NCBI GenBank assembly: GCA_900541925.1
Contig: UQMB01000016.1
Location: 1-59,909, forward strand
Direction: 5' to 3'
Length of the DNA: 59,909 bases
Source of the DNA: an uncultured Bacteroidales bacterium
GTDB taxonomy: Bacteria; Bacteroidota; Bacteroidia; Bacteroidales; UBA932
This document shows positions 57,760 through 59,909 of the stretch, piece after piece. The notes beneath the pieces are model-generated. The model was not told the origin of the DNA. It searched no databases and saw nothing but the letters and a program-made list of their open reading frames with translations. Position numbers and translations under genes: made by a program. How positions within the stretch are numbered: position 1 is the first letter of the stretch; each line of letters begins with the position of its first letter.

Positions 57760-59382
57760 CTAGTTGTTGGTCTCGCGCCACTGCCCCGGTGTCATGCCGG
57801 AGATCTTCTTGAAGAGCGCGATGAAATATGAGACGTCCGCTATGCCGCAGAGGGTGGCGATCTCGGCTATGGACCGGTTGCGCTCGGTGAGCAAAAGCTC
57901 CTGCGCCATTTCTATCCGGACTTCCGAGATGATGGCGCTGCTGCTGGAGCCGGTCAGCGCCTTGATCTGCCGGTTGAGGTTGGCTCGTGTGGTACAGAGC
58001 CTTTCGGCGATGGTCTGCAGGTCTACATTCTGGTCGCTCTCGATCTGCTTCCTGATCTCCTTCCGGAATCTCTCCACGAGAGTGTCGCTGTCAAGTTTTA
58101 GGCGCGGGGCGGAAGGCCTTCTGCTCATGGCGTTCTCGAGTTTGCCGCTCATGTCTTCGAGCTCCATCTCTGTGCGTCTGTTCTTGCGGAGCAGCAGCCA
58201 CACGGCAAGGGCCAGGATGATGGTGGCGAAGATGCCTCCGGCGAGGATTCGGCGTTTGCTGTACAGGTGACGGTCGCGCTCTCCGCTCAACTGCTCGTTG
58301 CGGTAGCGCGCGTTGTATTCGTTGAGCTTGTCGTTCATCTCGCTGTCGTATAGCGAGTCCTTGATGTGGGAGTATAGCATCAGGTGCTCGAAGGCTTCGT
58401 CCGGGGCGTCCTGCTTGAGGGCGCGGCTGAGTCCCAGGTGCGCGTGGATCATGTTGTAGGCGTCTCCTCTGCTGCTGAAGACCTCGAGCGCGTTCCGGTA
58501 GTATTGTGCCGCGGCGGCGTTGTCGCTTTCTTGGAGGCAGATGTCTCCGAGCTGGTTGCAGCTGATGGCCCAGGAGTGCAGGTTGCCTGATCTCTCAAGC
58601 TCCGGAAGAGCCTCCAGGAGCGAGGCTTTGGCCTGGCCTGTCTGCCCGAGGGCAATCTGTGCCGCCGCCATCTGGGAGAGCCTTATCGCCGCCTTGTCCT
58701 TGAGACCCATCGCGATGTTGATGTCGTATGCGCGGCGGGCATATTCCAGGCTCCTGTCCTCTTCGCCGAGGCTGTGGTAGATTTCCGCCGCCATTCCGCA
58801 GCGGACGGCGAGCTTGATGGAGTCTTTCTGCTTCTCGCAGATGCGTATGGCCTCCGTGATGTATTTCACTCCTTCCGAAGCTTGTTTGGAGACCAGGCAT
58901 ATGCCGGCGAGGGTGTTGAGGGAGTACGCGATGCGGCTTTCGTCCCGCAATTCCCGCCCGATGTCGAGCGTCTCCCTGGCGTATTCGAGCGCCTTGCTGT
59001 AGTCTGCTTTGCGGAACCAGACGATGGAGAGTGTGTTGCAACAGTCGCACTCAAGCTCCCTGAGTCCGGCTTCTCTGCTGAATGCCAACGCCTTGCTGGC
59101 GCTTGACAGAGCTTTGTCGTAGTCCTGCAAGTCGTAGTACCATTCTCCGGCCCAGAACCATGTGACCGCCCTGACGCTGTCCATGCTGCTGCCGGGAATG
59201 ATTCTCACCAGCTCGTCCGTGAATCCGTCTTCTGCCAGAAGCCGGAAGAACTTTTCCGCCGTCTGTACGGCCTGTGTGTCTCTCTGGCGGTCAAATGTAG
59301 TGGCAAGCGAATCCACATCCGCAGGAATCGCTTGCTGCGCGGATGCAAATATGGCCAGATATATCAGTATACATAATTTCAT
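57760..59382 (-). CDS. TPR / transmembrane / AraC-type regulator
   Basis: A 540-residue protein. Signal peptide (residues 1-16), about six tetratricopeptide repeats (residues 40-350), one membrane helix (ILAGGIFATIILALAVWLLL, about 380-400) and a C-terminal AraC-type DNA-binding domain (ATLCGIADVSYFIALFKKIS). Such one-protein sensors bind a periplasmic signal and act on DNA inside. It is co-directional with the nucleotidyltransferase operon, separated by about 130 bases. ATG at 59382 is preferred over the longer frame because it yields the signal peptide. Confidence 0.85.
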   Translation of the reverse strand: MKLCILIYLAIFASAQQAIPADVDSLATTFDRQRDTQAVQTAEKFFRLLAEDGFTDELVRIIPGSSMDSVRAVTWFWAGEWYYDLQDYDKALSSASKALAFSREAGLRELECDCCNTLSIVWFRKADYSKALEYARETLDIGRELRDESRIAYSLNTLAGICLVSKQASEGVKYITEAIRICEKQKDSIKLAVRCGMAAEIYHSLGEEDRSLEYARRAYDINIAMGLKDKAAIRLSQMAAAQIALGQTGQAKASLLEALPELERSGNLHSWAISCNQLGDICLQESDNAAAAQYYRNALEVFSSRGDAYNMIHAHLGLSRALKQDAPDEAFEHLMLYSHIKDSLYDSEMNDKLNEYNARYRNEQLSGERDRHLYSKRRILAGGIFATIILALAVWLLLRKNRRTEMELEDMSGKLENAMSRRPSAPRLKLDSDTLVERFRKEIRKQIESDQNVDLQTIAERLCTTRANLNRQIKALTGSSSSAIISEVRIEMAQELLLTERNRSIAEIATLCGIADVSYFIALFKKISGMTPGQWRETNN

Positions 59383-59425
59383 AGCGAAATGGCTCCCGTG
59401 GTTTGTGCTGGGAACCATTTCGCTA
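59382..59425 (-). promoter_or_regulatory. Leader hairpin abutting the regulator start codon
   Basis: TAGCGAAATGG (59382-59392) is perfectly complementary to 59415-59425, and the inner CTCCC/GGGA extends the stem. The A of the start codon is the last paired base. No U-tract follows, so it is not a terminator for the upstream gene; it may control translation. Confidence 0.6.
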
Positions 59426-59477
59426 AGATACTGAAAAGATTTGAAAATTCTATTCCTAGTGGAAGAGGCTTGGGCGA

Positions 59478-59909
59478 TTATTTCGTCATGTCCACATTGA
59501 TGCGGTACATCTTCCCTGGCTCCAGAGTGAGGTCGCCGGCAAGAGGGGTTGAGCTCTTGCTGAATGCACTGCTATTGAGGTAAACTTTGAGGGTCGCGCC
59601 GGCTGGCAGGGTCTGGACCCTCCCGGTATATCCCACCAGATATGCGGTGATGTAGCCGCTGCTGTCAGGGCTGATTCCGGTGCCGTCTGAGCTGGCGCCA
59701 TTAAAGTCGCTGCCGAGTCCTAATCCGATAGAGTCCCATGGGTTGCCGTAATATGTGCCGAACGAATTTACCTTGGTCCATCCACCGAAGCAGAAAGAAA
59801 CATTGCTTCCGTCGGCTTTTTCTGCTTGGAAGATCACTGATTTTACAGTGCCGACAGAGCTTGGCACTTTGGCCGAAATCTTGATGACATAGCAGATGTT
59901 CTTGAGCGT
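59478..59909 (-). CDS. C-terminal part of a fimbrillin-like protein (5' end outside window)
   Basis: The frame is open from the window edge for 143 residues to the stop at 59478. The sequence is beta-rich (YVIKISAKVPSSVGTVKSV, AGATLKVYLNSSAF) and closes with LEPGKMYRINVDMTK, a typical end for fimbrillin/Mfa-like proteins in Bacteroidales. The signal sequence is not in the window. It lies upstream of the regulator gene on the same strand, 95 bases away. Confidence 0.6.
   Translation of the reverse strand, partial: TLKNICYVIKISAKVPSSVGTVKSVIFQAEKADGSNVSFCFGGWTKVNSFGTYYGNPWDSIGLGLGSDFNGASSDGTGISPDSSGYITAYLVGYTGRVQTLPAGATLKVYLNSSAFSKSSTPLAGDLTLEPGKMYRINVDMTK

Overview
The window looks like chromosomal DNA of a fairly GC-rich member of the Bacteroidota, most likely order Bacteroidales. 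The evidence is the promoter style (TTG, about 19 bases, then TAnnTTTG, with almost no Shine-Dalgarno sequences), TonB-dependent outer membrane receptors, fimbrillin-type lipoproteins, a HU-CCDC81 type protein, the AURKAIP1/COX24-type small ribosomal protein, class I fumarase, reverse rubrerythrin and a thiamin receptor/PnuT pair under a TPP riboswitch. I cannot place the genus.

Layout. 1-1483: tRNA-Asn and repeat-rich non-coding DNA. 1499-9310: a tightly overlapping six-gene operon (HU-CCDC81 membrane protein, Nudix hydrolase, DUF4922-SpoIID fusion, AmpG-like permease, NamZ-like muramidase, DUF6515 protein) that reads as a peptidoglycan turnover and recycling unit. 9419-12770: murI, an AlbA_2/HTH regulator, then a broken gene cut by an IS remnant and more repeats. 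12779-18913: prfB, fumarase and a giant AsmA-like protein. 18914-20604: a 1.7 kb repeat-rich gap ending in a promoter with a G10 tract, followed by a 47-residue peptide and a lipoprotein. 21795-29865: housekeeping genes (tRNA-Leu, femAB-like, alkD-like, rpsU, sirtuin, AAA ATPase, rplU-rpmA, serS, ruvC). 29949-36359: an outer membrane beta-barrel protein, then PASTA protein, rluD and lnt. 36356-41705: ung; TPP riboswitch with thiamin receptor and pnuT; coaD, a thioredoxin-like protein and a ribbon-helix-helix protein. 41702-46273: lon, HU, the mini ribosomal protein and rng. 46472-49356: a CBM9/PKD protein with a GH35-type galactosidase. 49475-50026: reverse rubrerythrin. 50124-59909, all on the minus strand: a lipoprotein, an Ntn-type amidase, an ABC half-transporter, a signal-peptidase-like protein, an HprK-like kinase, a nucleotidyltransferase, a TPR/AraC regulator and the end of a fimbrillin-like protein.

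The most interesting signals are: (i) two long hairpins whose stems are unrelated in sequence but whose 16-base loop is identical; (ii) two families of intergenic tandem repeats with exact 84-base and 50-base periods at several sites; (iii) the nucleotidyltransferase / HprK-like kinase / Ser-His peptidase / ABC transporter operon, which resembles the tailoring and export half of a peptide natural-product pathway but has no recognisable precursor or cyclase; (iv) a G10 tract between the likely -33 and -7 regions of a surface-lipoprotein promoter; and (v) a cluster of short-loop hairpins bounded by direct repeats after rng. All calls were made by eye from sequence; no searches were run.
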